Positions 17,672 through 29,970 of a DNA stretch of 64,000 nt are shown in pieces. The notes under the pieces were generated by a model. That model ran no database searches. It saw only the letters and a list, made by a program, of their open reading frames with translations, and was not told the DNA's origin. This stretch comes from Vreelandella hamiltonii (GTDB lineage: Bacteria; Pseudomonadota; Gammaproteobacteria; Pseudomonadales; Halomonadaceae), in the NCBI RefSeq assembly GCF_014651775.1, contig NZ_BMXN01000003.1:205800-269799 (forward strand). Direction: 5' to 3'. The translations under genes were made by a program, and so were the position numbers. Within the stretch, counting starts at the first letter, position 1, and every line of letters begins with the position of its first letter.

Positions 17672-18514
17672 ATGCGGCGCCTGACAAGGCTATCGATACT
17701 GTCGCTGACGGCCCTGCTGATAGCGGGCTGTGCTGACCCCAAAATTGATACGAGTTCGATGCCCGCAGCCGTGGTGTCCATCGAGAAAGTCCGCGATTCG
17801 CTGCCCACCTACAAACGCGACGAGTTCGACCAGGCGCTGAAGATCATCGCCATGTCGTCTTTCAGCGGTATCAGCGTGCTGCAGCCCGGGCGCATGAACG
17901 CGGCTGAAATCGCCGAGTCGGCCAACGCCTACATGCATGGGCTCACCGGCGACCAGGTCATCGAGCGAGCCGACGAGATGCTGCGCCAGCGCCGTGCCCG
18001 AGAGCGTGACCAGGCCCTGCGCACCTTGAGCCGCCTGGAAGAAAAAGAGGCCAACGCCGAAGCCGCCCAGCAGCAGCTGGCGCGGGTAAGTATCGACAGG
18101 GCGCGCTACTATCTTGCTTCCAGCCCATTCGGAGCGCTGGAGCCGGTCATTGAACTAGAGGTCAGCAACGATTCTGATGCAGCCATTGCCGAGCTGCAGC
18201 TGCGCGGCGTACTGCGCAGCGCCAACCGCGACGTTGCCTGGGTAGACGAGACGTTCTACTACGTGATTTCCGGCGGCCTGGCGCCGGGTGAGCGCGCCAC
18301 CTGGAGCCTGGCACCCAACCGTTTTGGCCCCTGGGGCAACGATCAGATACCCCGGGATGTCCAGCTCACCCTCACGCTGAAGGGCGTGAAGGATGCCCAG
18401 GGCCAACGGCTGTGGCACGCGCCTACGCTGACGGAGGCCGAAACCGAACGGCTGGAAGCCCTGCGGGCCGAGTACGGTAGCCTGACGCCCAGCACCGAGA
18501 GCCCTTCGAGCTGA
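17672..18514 (+). CDS. Lipoprotein (DUF6694-like)
   Basis: Protein of 280 residues with a lipoprotein signal peptide: MRRLTRLSILSLTALLIAGC, lipobox LIAGC with Cys20 as the acylated residue. The following CADPKIDTSS and the helical region with the charged stretch RARERDQALRTLSRLEEKEA are typical of DUF6694 lipoproteins. The C-terminal half looks like a beta-sandwich (EPVIELEVSNDSDAAIAELQLRG, then LAPGERATWSLAPN). It is transcribed divergently from the channel gene. Function unknown. Confidence 0.85.
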   Translation: MRRLTRLSILSLTALLIAGCADPKIDTSSMPAAVVSIEKVRDSLPTYKRDEFDQALKIIAMSSFSGISVLQPGRMNAAEIAESANAYMHGLTGDQVIERADEMLRQRRARERDQALRTLSRLEEKEANAEAAQQQLARVSIDRARYYLASSPFGALEPVIELEVSNDSDAAIAELQLRGVLRSANRDVAWVDETFYYVISGGLAPGERATWSLAPNRFGPWGNDQIPRDVQLTLTLKGVKDAQGQRLWHAPTLTEAETERLEALRAEYGSLTPSTESPSS

Positions 18515-18517
18515 ACA

Positions 18518-18536
18518 GGGCGGCCAAACGCCGCCC
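18518..18536. terminator. Hairpin after the lipoprotein gene
   Basis: GGGCGGC (18518-18524) and GCCGCCC (18530-18536) form a perfect 7-bp stem around CAAAC, between convergent genes. No T-run follows, so it may be a weak or Rho-assisted end. Confidence 0.5.
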
Positions 18537-18546
18537 CGTCAGTCAC

Positions 18547-18591
18547 TGGATAGGATCGAACTGGATGGGGTCGAACTAGACAGGATCGATC
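18547..18591. repeat. 15-bp tandem repeat x3 spanning the serB stop codon
   Basis: Units TGGATAGGATCGAAC (18547-18561), TGGATGGGGTCGAAC (18562-18576) and TAGACAGGATCGATC (18577-18591). On the minus strand each codes for I/F-D-P-I/V-Q. In the unit at the end of serB the Gln codon CAG is TAG, which is the serB stop; reading on in frame gives FDPIQFDPIQ and then TGA. Confidence 0.85.
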
Positions 18592-19520
18592 AGCTCGGCC
18601 TGGGAATAGCCCAGCAGATAGAGCACGCCATCCAGCCCCGCCACGCCTAACGCCTGACGCGCCTCGGCACGCACCAGCGGCTTGGCGCGAAACGCTACGC
18701 CCACTCCCGCCTTGGCCAACATCTTCAGGTCGTTGGCCCCGTCACCTACCGCCACCGTCTGCGCCAGGTCGATACCTTCACGCTGGGCAATCTGCTCCAG
18801 CAGCAGCGCCTTGCGCTCGGCATCGACGATGGGCTCCTGGACTTCGCCTGTGACCTTGCCCTGCTGAATCACCAGCTCATTGGCGTGGATCTCATCGAAG
18901 CCAAGCCGCGCCTGCAGGCCACGGGCAAAATAGGTAAAGCCACCAGAAAGGATGGCAGTGCGGATCCCCTGATGGCGAAGATTGGCCATCAGCCGCTCGA
19001 CACCGTCCATCAGCGGCAGCTCGGCCGCAATGCTGGCCAACACCGACTCATCCAGCCCCGCCAGCTTGCTCATCCGCTCCCGGAAGCTGGCCTGAAAGTC
19101 CAGCTCGCCGCGCATCGCCCGCTCGGTGACTTCAGCCACTTCGTCACCTACCCCGTGGCGGCGCGCCAGCTCATCGATCACCTCGGCCTTGATCAGGGTG
19201 GAGTCCATATCGAAACAGACTAGCCTGGGAGCCCCCAGGTGGCGCCGGTCGGGTTGCACCACCACGTCGGCCCCCAGCGTTTCCCCTAGCGCCAGCGCCG
19301 CCTGACGCAGCTCCCGCCACTCGGCGGGAGCGCCAGCCAGGTGCAGCTCCAGGCAATCCAGCGGCGCGCCTTCTGCCACCTGGGCCAACGGCGTACGCTG
19401 CTGCTCCTGCAGGCCGAACTGCGCCAGCAGTGCCGCCAGGGGCGGCTCCATGTCGGGTGTCCAGCGTGGTGCCAGTACACTCATCACCACATCGGCTACT
19501 GCTTCATCACCGCGTGCCAT
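18576..19520 (-). CDS. serB: Phosphoserine phosphatase
   Basis: HAD-family enzyme of 314 residues that dephosphorylates phosphoserine in serine synthesis. Motif I is DMDSTLIKAEVIDELARRHGV, motif II is the Ser in LSGGFTYFA, the lysine is in the EIHANELVIQQGKVTGEV region and motif III is VGDGANDLKMLAKAGVGVAF. An ACT-like N-terminal domain of about 100 residues precedes the catalytic core. The start at 19520 has AGGGGAG 8 bases upstream and lies 3 bases after the parC stop, so parE-parC-serB is an operon. The C-terminus ends inside a 15-bp tandem repeat. Confidence 0.95.
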   Translation of the reverse strand: MARGDEAVADVVMSVLAPRWTPDMEPPLAALLAQFGLQEQQRTPLAQVAEGAPLDCLELHLAGAPAEWRELRQAALALGETLGADVVVQPDRRHLGAPRLVCFDMDSTLIKAEVIDELARRHGVGDEVAEVTERAMRGELDFQASFRERMSKLAGLDESVLASIAAELPLMDGVERLMANLRHQGIRTAILSGGFTYFARGLQARLGFDEIHANELVIQQGKVTGEVQEPIVDAERKALLLEQIAQREGIDLAQTVAVGDGANDLKMLAKAGVGVAFRAKPLVRAEARQALGVAGLDGVLYLLGYSQAELIDPV

Positions 19521-19523
19521 CGG

Positions 19524-21776
19524 TCACTCCCCTGCTTCTAGTCGTTCAACTTTTTGGAAACCGCGCGGCAATTTGCTGCCCCGACGCCCACGTTCACCCC
19601 GGTAATAAGCAAGGTCATCGGCCTTGAGCGTCAGCTTGCGCTTGCCCGCATGGATGATCAGCTCTCCGCCTTCCGGCACAATGGCGATATCACGCAGGAA
19701 CTCTTCGCGCCGCGCCGCCCGGGGGCCGGGGATATCGAGCATCTTGTTGCCCTTGCCCTTGGCCATCTCGGGCAACTGGTCCAGCGGGAAGAGCAGCAGC
19801 CGCCCTTCGTTGGAAACCGACGCCACCCACAGCGATTCGCCTTCCGGCACCTCCACGGGCGCCATGACGCTGCAGCCCTTTGGCACGCTGAGTACCGCCT
19901 TGCCCGCCTTGTTCTTGCCGGTCAGCGCCTCCAAGGGCGCGACGAAGCCATAGCCACCATCGCTGGCCAGCAAAAAGCGTCGCGTGGGCGGCGCCAGCAT
20001 CAAGCCCGCCATCTGGGCGCCCGCCGAGACATTGGCGCGGCCGGTGACCGGCTCGCCCTGCCCTCGGGCGCTGGGCAGGTTGTGCGCTGGCAGCGTGTAG
20101 GCACGGCCAGTATCGTCCAGCAGCACCAGCGGCTGATTGGTCTTGCCCCGTGCCGCCAGGCGGAAGCTGTCGCCCGCCTTGTACGATAGCCCTTCAGGGT
20201 CGATGTCATGGCCCTTGGCCGCACGGATCCAGCCCTTGTCGGACAGCACCACGGTAATCGGGTCGGCTCCCAGCAGCTCAACTTCCGAGAGCGCTTTCGC
20301 TTCGCTGCGCTCGACCAGCGGCGAACGGCGCGCATCGCCGTGCTCCTTGCCCGCCGCGCGAATCTCTTTTTCGATCAGCGTGGTGAGCTTGGCGTCGCTG
20401 CCCAGCAGGCCTTGCAGGGTCTTGCGCTCTTTCTCCAGCTCGTCCTGCTCGCCGCGAATCTTCATCTCTTCCAGCTTGGCCAGGTGGCGCAGGCGCAGCT
20501 CCAGAATCGCCTCGGCCTGCCGCTCGGAGAGGCCAAAAGCGCTCATCAGGGCAGGTTTGGGCTCGTCCTCTTCGCGGATGATACGAATCACTTCATCGAT
20601 GTTCAGGTAAGCCGTCAGCAGGCCTTCCAGAATGTGCAGGCGATCTTCCACCTTGCCCAGCCGATGCTCCAGGCGACGGCGCACCGTGGCACGACGAAAG
20701 CGCAGCCACTCGCCCAGCATGTCATTCAGCGGCATGACCCGTGGCCGACCGTCCAGGCCAATCACGTTCATGTTCACCCGCACGTTCTTTTCGAGGTCCG
20801 TGGTGGCGAACAGGTGGGCCATCAGCGACTCCACGTCCACTCGGCTGGAGCGCGGCTCGATCACCAGGCGGGTGGGCTCTTCATGGGTCGACTCGTCACG
20901 CAGGTCGGCCACCATGGGCAGCTTCTTCGCCTGCATCTGCGCGGCGATCTGCTCCAGCACCTTGGCACCGCTGACCTGGTAAGGCAGCGCGGTGATCACC
21001 ACGTTGGCCTCTTCTCGCACGTAGCGAGCGCGCAGCTTCACCGAGCCACGGCCGCTTTCATAGAGCTTTTGCAGGTCCGCTTTGGGGGTGATGATCTCGG
21101 CATCGGTGGGGAAGTCCGGTGCGGGCACGAACGCCATCAGCTCGGCCGTGGTGGCCTTGGGGTTGCGCAGCAGATGGCAGGTGGCATCGACCACTTCCGA
21201 TACGTTGTGCGGCGGAATGTCCGTGGCCATGCCCACGGCAATGCCGGTGCCGCCATTGAGCAGCACATGGGGCAGACGAGCCGGCAGTACCACCGGCTCC
21301 TGCATGGTGCCATCGAAATTGGGCGCCCACTCCACGGTGCCCTGGCCCAGTTCGCTGAGCAGCACGTCGGCGAATTTGGAGAGCTTGGCCTCGGTGTAGC
21401 GCATTGCCGCGAAGGATTTGGGGTCGTCCGGGCTACCCCAGTTGCCCTGGCCATCCACCAGCGGGTAGCGGTAGCTGAACGGCTGGGCCATCAGCACCAT
21501 GGCTTCGTAGCAGGCGCTGTCGCCGTGGGGGTGGAACTTGCCCAGCACGTCGCCCACGGTACGCGCCGACTTCTTGTACTTGGCGTTGGCGTGCAGCGCC
21601 AGTTCACGCATGGCATAAATGATGCGCCGCTGCACGGGCTTCATGCCGTCACCGATGTTGGGCAACGCGCGGTCGAGAATGACGTACATCGAGTAGTCGA
21701 GGTACGCTTTTTCGGTGTAGTCGCGCAGGGACAGACGCTCGACGTCGCCCTCCGCTACCTGAATATCCATGGTCAT
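19524..21776 (-). CDS. parC: DNA topoisomerase IV subunit A
   Basis: Subunit of 750 residues that cuts and rejoins DNA to unlink sister chromosomes. The N-terminus [23 protein letters not shown] and the quinolone-resistance region [20 protein letters not shown] (with the catalytic-tyrosine loop [14 protein letters not shown]) are typical. The C-terminal pinwheel domain follows from about residue 490. It starts 6 bases after the parE stop. Confidence 0.97.
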   Translation of the reverse strand: MTMDIQVAEGDVERLSLRDYTEKAYLDYSMYVILDRALPNIGDGMKPVQRRIIYAMRELALHANAKYKKSARTVGDVLGKFHPHGDSACYEAMVLMAQPFSYRYPLVDGQGNWGSPDDPKSFAAMRYTEAKLSKFADVLLSELGQGTVEWAPNFDGTMQEPVVLPARLPHVLLNGGTGIAVGMATDIPPHNVSEVVDATCHLLRNPKATTAELMAFVPAPDFPTDAEIITPKADLQKLYESGRGSVKLRARYVREEANVVITALPYQVSGAKVLEQIAAQMQAKKLPMVADLRDESTHEEPTRLVIEPRSSRVDVESLMAHLFATTDLEKNVRVNMNVIGLDGRPRVMPLNDMLGEWLRFRRATVRRRLEHRLGKVEDRLHILEGLLTAYLNIDEVIRIIREEDEPKPALMSAFGLSERQAEAILELRLRHLAKLEEMKIRGEQDELEKERKTLQGLLGSDAKLTTLIEKEIRAAGKEHGDARRSPLVERSEAKALSEVELLGADPITVVLSDKGWIRAAKGHDIDPEGLSYKAGDSFRLAARGKTNQPLVLLDDTGRAYTLPAHNLPSARGQGEPVTGRANVSAGAQMAGLMLAPPTRRFLLASDGGYGFVAPLEALTGKNKAGKAVLSVPKGCSVMAPVEVPEGESLWVASVSNEGRLLLFPLDQLPEMAKGKGNKMLDIPGPRAARREEFLRDIAIVPEGGELIIHAGKRKLTLKADDLAYYRGERGRRGSKLPRGFQKVERLEAGE

Positions 21777-21782
21777 CGGAGG

Positions 21783-23684
<1,902 letters not shown>

Positions 23685-23706
23685 TCAGTTCCTAAAAATA
23701 CGTACT

Positions 23707-23728
23707 GTCGGCGGCGTGCGCCGCCGAC
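23707..23728. terminator. Strong GC hairpin between pgi and parE
   Basis: GTCGGCGGCG (23707-23716) and CGCCGCCGAC (23719-23728) form a perfect 10-bp stem with a 2-base loop. On the minus strand TTTTT follows after about 8 bases, so this probably ends pgi transcription before parE. Confidence 0.55.
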
Positions 23729-23799
23729 AAAAGGGCACAGGATAGCGGAAAAGCAAAAAGCTGTATATCCAGCCATGAAAAACGGGCGCCACGCATCTC

Positions 23800-25509
23800 T
23801 TAGCCGCGCGGCGTCTGCTCCGCCGCCCAGAACGCTTCGATCAGCCCACGGCTGGAAGCGTCCAAACGCGCCAGCTCGCCGTCGCCTTCGATGATGGCCT
23901 GGGTGTCGGTGGCAATCTGCTTGCCTAGCTCGACGCCCCACTGGTCGAAAGGATTGATGTCCCAGATCACCGCCTGCACGAACACCTTGTGCTCGTAGAG
24001 CGCAATCAACGCCCCCAAGGTGGCGGGCGTGAGCTTGTCCAGCAGCACCGTGGTCGAGGGCTGATTGCCGCGATAGCGCTTGTGCTCGGGGCGCGGGCCG
24101 TCCTCCTCCAGCGCATCGTCCCCCAGCATCAGCACCCGCGACTGGGCGAAGCAGTTGGCCAGCGCCAGTCGATGCTGGGCCTTCAGGTGGCGGCGAGTGT
24201 CCGGGTCTTCGACCTCGTCGTAGCGCTTGAGCGGGGCAATGAAGTCGCAGACCACCGGCTGGGTGCCCTGGTGCAGCAGCTGATAGAACGCATGCTGAGC
24301 ATTGGGACCCAACTGCCCCCAAAGCACCGGGCAGGTAGAGTAACTCACCGCCTGGCCCTGGCGGGTCACGGATTTACCGTTGGACTCCATTTCCAGCTGT
24401 TCCAGATAGGCGGCAAAATATTCCAGACGCCCGTCATAGGGCAGAATCGAATGGGCACGAATGTCCAGAAAGTTCACGTTCCAGATACCCGCCAGGCCCA
24501 GCAGCACGGGCAGGTTGTCGGCCATGGGCGCCGTCTTGAAGTGGGTATCCATGGCGTGCGCGCCCGACAGCAGCGCACGAAAGTTCTCCATGCCGATCAC
24601 CAGGGCAATCGGCAGGCCAATGGTGCCCCAGAGCGAATAGCGCCCCCCCACCCACTCCCAGAACATCAGCTGGTGGTCCGGGGTGATGCCCCACTCGCTC
24701 ATTTTTTCCGGGCTTGCCGAGACGCCAATGAAGTGCTGACGCACGACCAGTTCGGCACTGATGGTGTGCGCCTGAGGGGCTTCGCCAGCTTCCGCATGCC
24801 GGGACAGCCGCCCCAGCAGCCAGTCACGGGCGGTGTTGGCGTTGGATAGCGTATCGATGGTGGTGAACGACTTCGAAGAGAGCACGAACAGCGTCGTTTC
24901 CGGGTTGAAACGCGCCAGGTAATCGGCCAGCTGCGAGCCATCCATGGTCGAGGCAAAGTGCACCTCGACGGGGTGAATGTCGCTGGGGCGATAATCGGCC
25001 AGCGCATGGGTCACCATCAGCGGGCCCAAATCCGAACCGCCTACCCCCAGGTTCACCACGTGACGAATCGGCTTGCCGGTGGCACCGCGCCACTGGCCCG
25101 CGTGCAGGCGCTGCACCAGGCGCTCCATCTGCGCCAGGCTGTCGTGCACGGCCCCGACGATGTCTTCACCCTCCACCTCCAGCTGAGCATCGGCGGGCAA
25201 GCGCAAGGCGGTATGCAGCGCCGGGCGGTTTTCGCTGACGTTGACCCGCTTGCCGCTCAACAGCGCTTCGATGGCCCCCGGCACGCCCGCCTCTTCCGCC
25301 AGGCCCAGCAAATGCTCCAGGGTGTCGTCATCCCAGCGCTGTTTGGAGAGGTCCAGCGTCAGTCCCGCTACTTGACGGGTGAAGTGTGACCAGCGCTCGG
25401 GGTCGTCACCAAACAGGTTCTTCAGATGGATGTGGCGAATCGCCTGGGCATGCTGGGTAAGCGTTTGCCAAGCGGGTAGCGTATCGGGAGTTGCCTTTGC
25501 TGAAGCCAT
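23800..25509 (-). CDS. pgi: Glucose-6-phosphate isomerase
   Basis: Interconverts glucose 6-phosphate and fructose 6-phosphate. Length 569 residues. Family signatures visible are [19 protein letters not shown], the sugar-phosphate region [15 protein letters not shown], the [16 protein letters not shown] block with its catalytic arginine, and [27 protein letters not shown] near the C-terminus. It stands alone, with a hairpin after it, and is divergent from cmoA. Confidence 0.97.
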   Translation of the reverse strand: MASAKATPDTLPAWQTLTQHAQAIRHIHLKNLFGDDPERWSHFTRQVAGLTLDLSKQRWDDDTLEHLLGLAEEAGVPGAIEALLSGKRVNVSENRPALHTALRLPADAQLEVEGEDIVGAVHDSLAQMERLVQRLHAGQWRGATGKPIRHVVNLGVGGSDLGPLMVTHALADYRPSDIHPVEVHFASTMDGSQLADYLARFNPETTLFVLSSKSFTTIDTLSNANTARDWLLGRLSRHAEAGEAPQAHTISAELVVRQHFIGVSASPEKMSEWGITPDHQLMFWEWVGGRYSLWGTIGLPIALVIGMENFRALLSGAHAMDTHFKTAPMADNLPVLLGLAGIWNVNFLDIRAHSILPYDGRLEYFAAYLEQLEMESNGKSVTRQGQAVSYSTCPVLWGQLGPNAQHAFYQLLHQGTQPVVCDFIAPLKRYDEVEDPDTRRHLKAQHRLALANCFAQSRVLMLGDDALEEDGPRPEHKRYRGNQPSTTVLLDKLTPATLGALIALYEHKVFVQAVIWDINPFDQWGVELGKQIATDTQAIIEGDGELARLDASSRGLIEAFWAAEQTPRG

Positions 25510-25623
25510 GTGCCCTCTCCTGTGGCGTCGTTCCGTAAGGCAGGAATCTGTGATCGACGGGCCTGTTCTGGATTAACAAGGGCGCGTAAACTAGCGAGCC
25601 TCATTAACCAGCCTGGCTTGCCC

Positions 25624-26367
25624 ATGAGTGATGCATCTTACCGCGACGCTATCTTTTCAACACCCCTGGATAAGGTGGCAAGGTTCTCTTTCGACGAACA
25701 GGTCGTCGCCTGCTTTCCCGACATGATCCGCCGCTCGGTGCCCGGCTATGGCCAGATCCTGGGCATGCTGAGCCTGATCGCCCAGCGCCATTTGCGCCAC
25801 GGCGCCCATGTCTACGACCTGGGCTGCTCGCTGGGGGCCTCGGGCCTGGCGCTGGCCGGGGCCATGCCCGCCGACGCTTTCCGCTATACCGGCATCGACC
25901 TCTCGCCTGCCATGGTCGAGCGTGCTCGCCAGACCTTTCTCGACGAGAGCCCCGATCACGCCATGCAGGTGGAAGAAGCCGACATCCGCACCTACGCGTA
26001 CGCGCCGTCGGGGATGATCATTCTCAACTTCACGCTGCAGTTTCTGCCTCCCGCCGACCGAGATGCCCTGCTCAAGCGGCTGTACGCTGCCCTGGAGCCC
26101 GGCGGCGTGCTGATTCTCTCGGAAAAGACCATCGACGCCGACGAGCGCGACAATGCCTGGCGAGTAGAGCGCTACCACGACTTCAAGCGTGCCAACGGCT
26201 ACAGCGATATGGAAATCAGCCAGAAACGCACGGCGCTGGAGAATGTGCTGATTCCCGACACCCTGGATGCCTTGCACGAGCGGTTGTCGCAGGCGGGCTT
26301 TCCGCGCTCGATGACCTGGTTTCAGTACCTGAACTTCACCTCGCTGATCGCGTTCAAGGAGGGCTGA
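25624..26367 (+). CDS. cmoA: Carboxy-S-adenosyl-L-methionine synthase CmoA
   Basis: Makes carboxy-SAM from SAM and prephenate for tRNA wobble-uridine modification. The ATG at 25624 gives 247 residues, the same length as the E. coli protein; an upstream-open frame is rejected. The SAM site is [19 protein letters not shown], with [14 protein letters not shown] and the N-terminal [17 protein letters not shown] typical of CmoA. cmoB follows directly after 1 base. Confidence 0.96.
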   Translation: MSDASYRDAIFSTPLDKVARFSFDEQVVACFPDMIRRSVPGYGQILGMLSLIAQRHLRHGAHVYDLGCSLGASGLALAGAMPADAFRYTGIDLSPAMVERARQTFLDESPDHAMQVEEADIRTYAYAPSGMIILNFTLQFLPPADRDALLKRLYAALEPGGVLILSEKTIDADERDNAWRVERYHDFKRANGYSDMEISQKRTALENVLIPDTLDALHERLSQAGFPRSMTWFQYLNFTSLIAFKEG

Positions 26368-26368
26368 C

Positions 26369-27379
26369 GTGGCGCTGCTTCCCGACGATCATCGTGTGCT
26401 GTATCAAGCGTTTCTGGATCAGGCCGCGCAGGACGCCTCGCTGACGCAGTGGCTGGCCAAACTGCCCGAGCAGCTGGCCAGCGGGCTGGACCGCCAGCGC
26501 CACGGCGACCTTTCCGCCTGGGAAAAGGCCGTGGCCAAGCTGCCCCCGCTGCCCGAAGAGCGCCACGTCGACCTCAACAGCGACACGCTGACGGTAGAGC
26601 TGGCACTTACCGAGAGCCAGCAGCGCCAGTGTTTCAACCTGCTGCGCAAGCTGGCCCCCTGGCGCAAGGGGCCGTTTTGCCTGGGCGGTATTCATATCGA
26701 CACCGAGTGGCGCTCCGACTGGAAATGGCAGCGCGTCGCGCCGCATCTTGCCCCGCTCAAGTATCGCAAAGTGCTGGATGTCGGCGGCGGCAGCGGCTAC
26801 CACGCCTGGCGAATGGCAGGCGCAGGCGCCGCCTTCGTGCTGGTGATCGACCCATCCCCGCGCTTCTACTGGCAGTTTCAGGCCGTGCGCCACTTCGTGG
26901 GTGACGCCGATGAAGGCCGCACGCACTTCCTGCCCGTGGGTATCGAGGACGTACCGGAAAACCTGGGCTTTTTCGATACGGTGTTCTCCATGGGGGTGCT
27001 CTACCATCGCCCTTCGCCCCTGGAGCACTTGCAACAGCTCAAGGGCGCGCTGGCCCCCGGCGGCGAGCTGGTGCTGGAAACCCTGGTAGTGGAAGGCGAC
27101 GAGCAGACCGTGTTCGTGCCCGGCGAGCGCTACGCCGCCATGCCCAACGTCTACTTCCTGCCCTCATCCCGCGCCCTGTGCCACTGGCTTGAGCGCTGCG
27201 GCTTCACCAACGTGCGCGTAGTGGATGAAGCCGTCACCACGCTAGACGAGCAGCGCTCCACCGAGTGGATGACCTACCAGTCACTGGCCGACTTTTTGGA
27301 TCCCCACGACCGCACCCGCACCATAGAAGGCTACCCCGCCCCCCGCCGCGCGGTGATTTTGGCGAACAAGCCGGCGTAA
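26369..27379 (+). CDS. cmoB: tRNA U34 carboxymethyltransferase CmoB
   Basis: Transfers the carboxymethyl group from carboxy-SAM to 5-hydroxyuridine-34 of tRNA, giving cmo5U. Length 336 residues, starting at GTG 26369 one base after the cmoA stop, with AAGGAGGG upstream. Family blocks are VDLNSDTLTVE, RKGPFCLGGIHIDTEWRSDWKW, the SAM loop VLDVGGGSGYHAWRMAGAGA and SMGVLYHRPSPLEHLQQLKGAL. The third gene of this pathway extension, cmoM, is at 43.1 kb. Confidence 0.96.
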   Translation: MALLPDDHRVLYQAFLDQAAQDASLTQWLAKLPEQLASGLDRQRHGDLSAWEKAVAKLPPLPEERHVDLNSDTLTVELALTESQQRQCFNLLRKLAPWRKGPFCLGGIHIDTEWRSDWKWQRVAPHLAPLKYRKVLDVGGGSGYHAWRMAGAGAAFVLVIDPSPRFYWQFQAVRHFVGDADEGRTHFLPVGIEDVPENLGFFDTVFSMGVLYHRPSPLEHLQQLKGALAPGGELVLETLVVEGDEQTVFVPGERYAAMPNVYFLPSSRALCHWLERCGFTNVRVVDEAVTTLDEQRSTEWMTYQSLADFLDPHDRTRTIEGYPAPRRAVILANKPA

Positions 27380-27386
27380 GCCAGGC

Positions 27387-28061
27387 TCAGCGCCGCAAAA
27401 TCACCAGCCAGCGACCCAGGTTCATGACGCTGGCCAGTGAGGCGGCGACGTAGGTGAAGGCGCAGGCGGTCAGCACGTGGCGGGCACCGGGCATGTCGTA
27501 GGGGGGCACGTAGTCTTTTAGCAGCGGCAGGGCCCGGTTGAAGCTGGCATCGAACTCGACCGGTAGCGTGACCAGATGCACCAGTGCCGCAGTGCCAAAA
27601 CTGATCACGGCCATGGCCACTACCGCCGCCAGACCGCCGGGCAAGCGGGTCAGCAGGAACAGGAAAGGCGCGAGCATCATCAGCACCGCCCCCAGCTTTT
27701 CCGCTCTTTGCGCCAGCTGCACCAGGCGGCTGCGGGCCAGCAGCGGCGCATAGCCTTCATGGTGCTGCAGAGCATGGCCCACTTCGTGAGCCGCCACGGT
27801 GACGGCAGTGAGCGAGCGACCGTCGTAGTGGTCTGGCGTCAAGCGCACACAGCGGGCTTCCGGGTCGTAGTGGTCGCCATGCTCGGTACGCTCTACCTTG
27901 ACCCCTTCTACGCCCAGGCGGCGCAACAAGTGCTCGGCCAGTTCGGCCCCGGTGCCCGGGTAGTCGTCACGGCCACGGGTGTGACGCTTCAGCACCCATT
28001 TCGCCCAGAGGTTGGGCAGTACGAAGATTGCCAGCATGATGGCAATGACCAGAATCCACAT
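27387..28061 (-). CDS. Zinc metallopeptidase (YugP-like)
   Basis: Membrane-bound neutral zinc metallopeptidase of 224 residues. The N-terminal span is MWILVIAIMLAIFVLPNLWA. The zinc motif is AAHEVGHALQHHEGY (HExxH). Two further hydrophobic segments (VLMMLAPFLFLLTRLPGGL and AAVVAMAVISFGTAALVHLV) follow, and the C-terminal ACAFTYVAASLASVMNL is typical of the YugP family. It is convergent with cmoB, only 7 bases apart. Substrate unknown. Confidence 0.9.
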   Translation of the reverse strand: MWILVIAIMLAIFVLPNLWAKWVLKRHTRGRDDYPGTGAELAEHLLRRLGVEGVKVERTEHGDHYDPEARCVRLTPDHYDGRSLTAVTVAAHEVGHALQHHEGYAPLLARSRLVQLAQRAEKLGAVLMMLAPFLFLLTRLPGGLAAVVAMAVISFGTAALVHLVTLPVEFDASFNRALPLLKDYVPPYDMPGARHVLTACAFTYVAASLASVMNLGRWLVILRR

Positions 28062-28161
28062 AACTCCACCGCTGCGTTCACAGGTAATTCAGAGAGGCTT
28101 CGACAAGCCGTGGGGGCACTGACGGCGGCAAAGCAAGCTGCTCGCGACGGCCAGTGCCTAC

Positions 28162-28187
28162 GTAAAATGACCCGCAAGCGGGCCATT
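28162..28187 (-). terminator. Rho-independent terminator after the App1-like gene
   Basis: AATGACCCGC (28166-28175) and GCGGGCCATT (28178-28187) form a hairpin (one G-U pair on the minus-strand RNA). TTTT follows on the minus strand at 28164-28167, downstream of the phosphatase gene that ends at 28220. Confidence 0.6.
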
Positions 28188-28219
28188 AGTTTTACCATGA
28201 TACGCGCGGGGACGCAGCG

Positions 28220-29338
28220 TCAGTCGGGGTCGTTGTGATGTGCGGCAACATCACGCTTGACGGCCTGCAGCCCGCGGGCAGATATATCGCCCTGCCCATG
28301 GGCATGTTCGGCCATCAGCACGCTGTCAGCGGCCAACACCAGTTCGCACTGAGTGTGCGCCAACTGCTCACGCAGGCGTTGAATGGCTTCTTCGCGTTTG
28401 GGGTCACTGTCCACCCGTCGGATGTAGATCGCCTTGATGCGCTCCGGGTAGGCTTTGACGACCTCGGTATACACTTCCGGGTCGTGCTGGCCGCTGTCGC
28501 CGATCAGGATGCAGGGCATGTCCTGATAGAGCGCCAGCATGCGGTCGATCAGGTCGCGCTTGTGGGCTTCTGCCCGGCGCGGCCAAGGCTTGCGCCAGGA
28601 GATACCCCATTCGCGCAGAAACAGGATCGGCCCCACCGGAATACGGTTGAGCTGAAAGAAGGCTTCGAGAATTTCATAGATGGCCCAGGGGCCACGGGAC
28701 ACGTACAGAATGGGACGCTCTGCCTTTTCGGTCTGGCCACGGTAGAGCGCCTGGTACAACGATGCCACGCCGGGAAACGCGGTGCGTCGATGGGGTTTGC
28801 GCACGAACAGCCGATAGAGCATCTTCAGCTTTTCGGCTACACCGGTGAACATCACGGTGTCGTCGATATCACTGATCACCAGCAGGTCGGCCTCGGGGGG
28901 CGGCACGTAGACTTCCACACTGGTGCGCACCGTGGGCTGGCCGCTGGCACGTACGACGATATCCGCACGGTGCCAAGAAACGTCCACTGGCAGCGTCGAG
29001 GTGATGGGCAAATGGGCGTCGAAATAACCGTCGCGGTCGGTGGTCAGCGTCAGCTGATTTTCACCCACACGGATCTCTACCTGGGCATCGGCCAGGCCAC
29101 GGCGAAAGATGCGCCGGGCCACGTCGGCCGTGTCACGCAATATGCCGCGCCGCGGGATGGCACGCCCAAGGGCCGCCTGTCGAAACACGCGGCCCATGAC
29201 GAAAATTTCCTGTTGAGAGCCGTAGCCACGATAAGGGTGCACCATCATGCCACCCCGGCCACGATCCTTTTTCATGGGTTTGGCAACGACATGGGCAAGC
29301 CTTTTGGCAAAGCTTGCCCACTGGTGATACCACGCCAT
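28220..29338 (-). CDS. App1-family phosphatase (DUF2183)
   Basis: Protein of 372 residues in the family of yeast phosphatidate phosphatase App1. The C-terminal HAD-like catalytic domain shows DLLVISDIDDTVMFTG (DxDxT motif), LYVSRGPWAIYEILEAFF and the late acidic motif LIGDSGQHDPEVYTEV. An N-terminal beta-rich region precedes it. The ATG at 29338 overlaps the stop of the preceding gene (TAATG); a longer open frame to 29557 lies inside that gene and is rejected. In bacteria the substrate is not known. Confidence 0.87.
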   Translation of the reverse strand: MAWYHQWASFAKRLAHVVAKPMKKDRGRGGMMVHPYRGYGSQQEIFVMGRVFRQAALGRAIPRRGILRDTADVARRIFRRGLADAQVEIRVGENQLTLTTDRDGYFDAHLPITSTLPVDVSWHRADIVVRASGQPTVRTSVEVYVPPPEADLLVISDIDDTVMFTGVAEKLKMLYRLFVRKPHRRTAFPGVASLYQALYRGQTEKAERPILYVSRGPWAIYEILEAFFQLNRIPVGPILFLREWGISWRKPWPRRAEAHKRDLIDRMLALYQDMPCILIGDSGQHDPEVYTEVVKAYPERIKAIYIRRVDSDPKREEAIQRLREQLAHTQCELVLAADSVLMAEHAHGQGDISARGLQAVKRDVAAHHNDPD

Positions 29339-29904
29339 TAAGCGTGCTGACCCGAGTGACGCCCTTCCTGCAGCTCTTCCAGCAGCTTGGCGTTGAAGGC
29401 ATCCAGGTCCTTGGGGGTGCGGCTGGTCACGAGCCCACTGTCGACCACCACCGGCTCGTCTACCCAGTTCACGCCCGCATTGCGCAAATCCTGAGCGACA
29501 CTGGCGACCGAGGTCATCTTGCGCCCTTCCACCACGTCCGCATTGATCAGAATCCACGGGGCGTGACAGATGGCCGCCACCGGCTTGCCTGCCTGGAAGA
29601 AGGCTTTGACGAAGCTCAGCGCCTCATCGTTCATGCGCAGCTCGTCCGGGTTGAACAGGCCACCGGGAAGCACCAGGGCGTGATAGTCCGCCTCGCTGGC
29701 TTGGGCAAGCGACTTGTCGGCGGGGTAGTTATCGCCCCACTCGGTCTCTGCCCAGGCGCGGATCTCCTTGCCTTCCGGGGAGATCACATGCACATCGACG
29801 CCTTCCTTTTGCAGCGCGGCGCGAGGTACGCTCAGCTCGGACTCTTCGAAACCATCCGTTGCCAGAATAGCAACGCGTTTACCGTTCAGTGCTTGATTCA
29901 TCAT
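29338..29904 (-). CDS. DJ-1/PfpI family protein
   Basis: Protein of 188 residues of the PfpI/YhbO type (protease-like or deglycase/stress protein). The nucleophile elbow AICHAPWIL carries the conserved cysteine, and VAILATDGFEESEL has the interacting glutamate. The start is uncertain between ATGs at 29904 and 29901 (GGAGAGC directly upstream); an open frame to 29940 is less likely. It overlaps the App1-like gene, so both are made from one mRNA. Confidence 0.9.
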   Translation of the reverse strand: MMNQALNGKRVAILATDGFEESELSVPRAALQKEGVDVHVISPEGKEIRAWAETEWGDNYPADKSLAQASEADYHALVLPGGLFNPDELRMNDEALSFVKAFFQAGKPVAAICHAPWILINADVVEGRKMTSVASVAQDLRNAGVNWVDEPVVVDSGLVTSRTPKDLDAFNAKLLEELQEGRHSGQHA

Positions 29905-29970
29905 GCTCTCCATTTCGTGATGAGTAGTCGTGTACAGCACCTAACCAGTGTGGCGCATCTTATACCATCG

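Noticed and set aside
29339..29557. N-terminal extension of the App1-like gene
   Set aside because: Overlaps the DJ-1 gene and has no similarity to the family; the ATG at 29338 gives the normal TAATG coupling.
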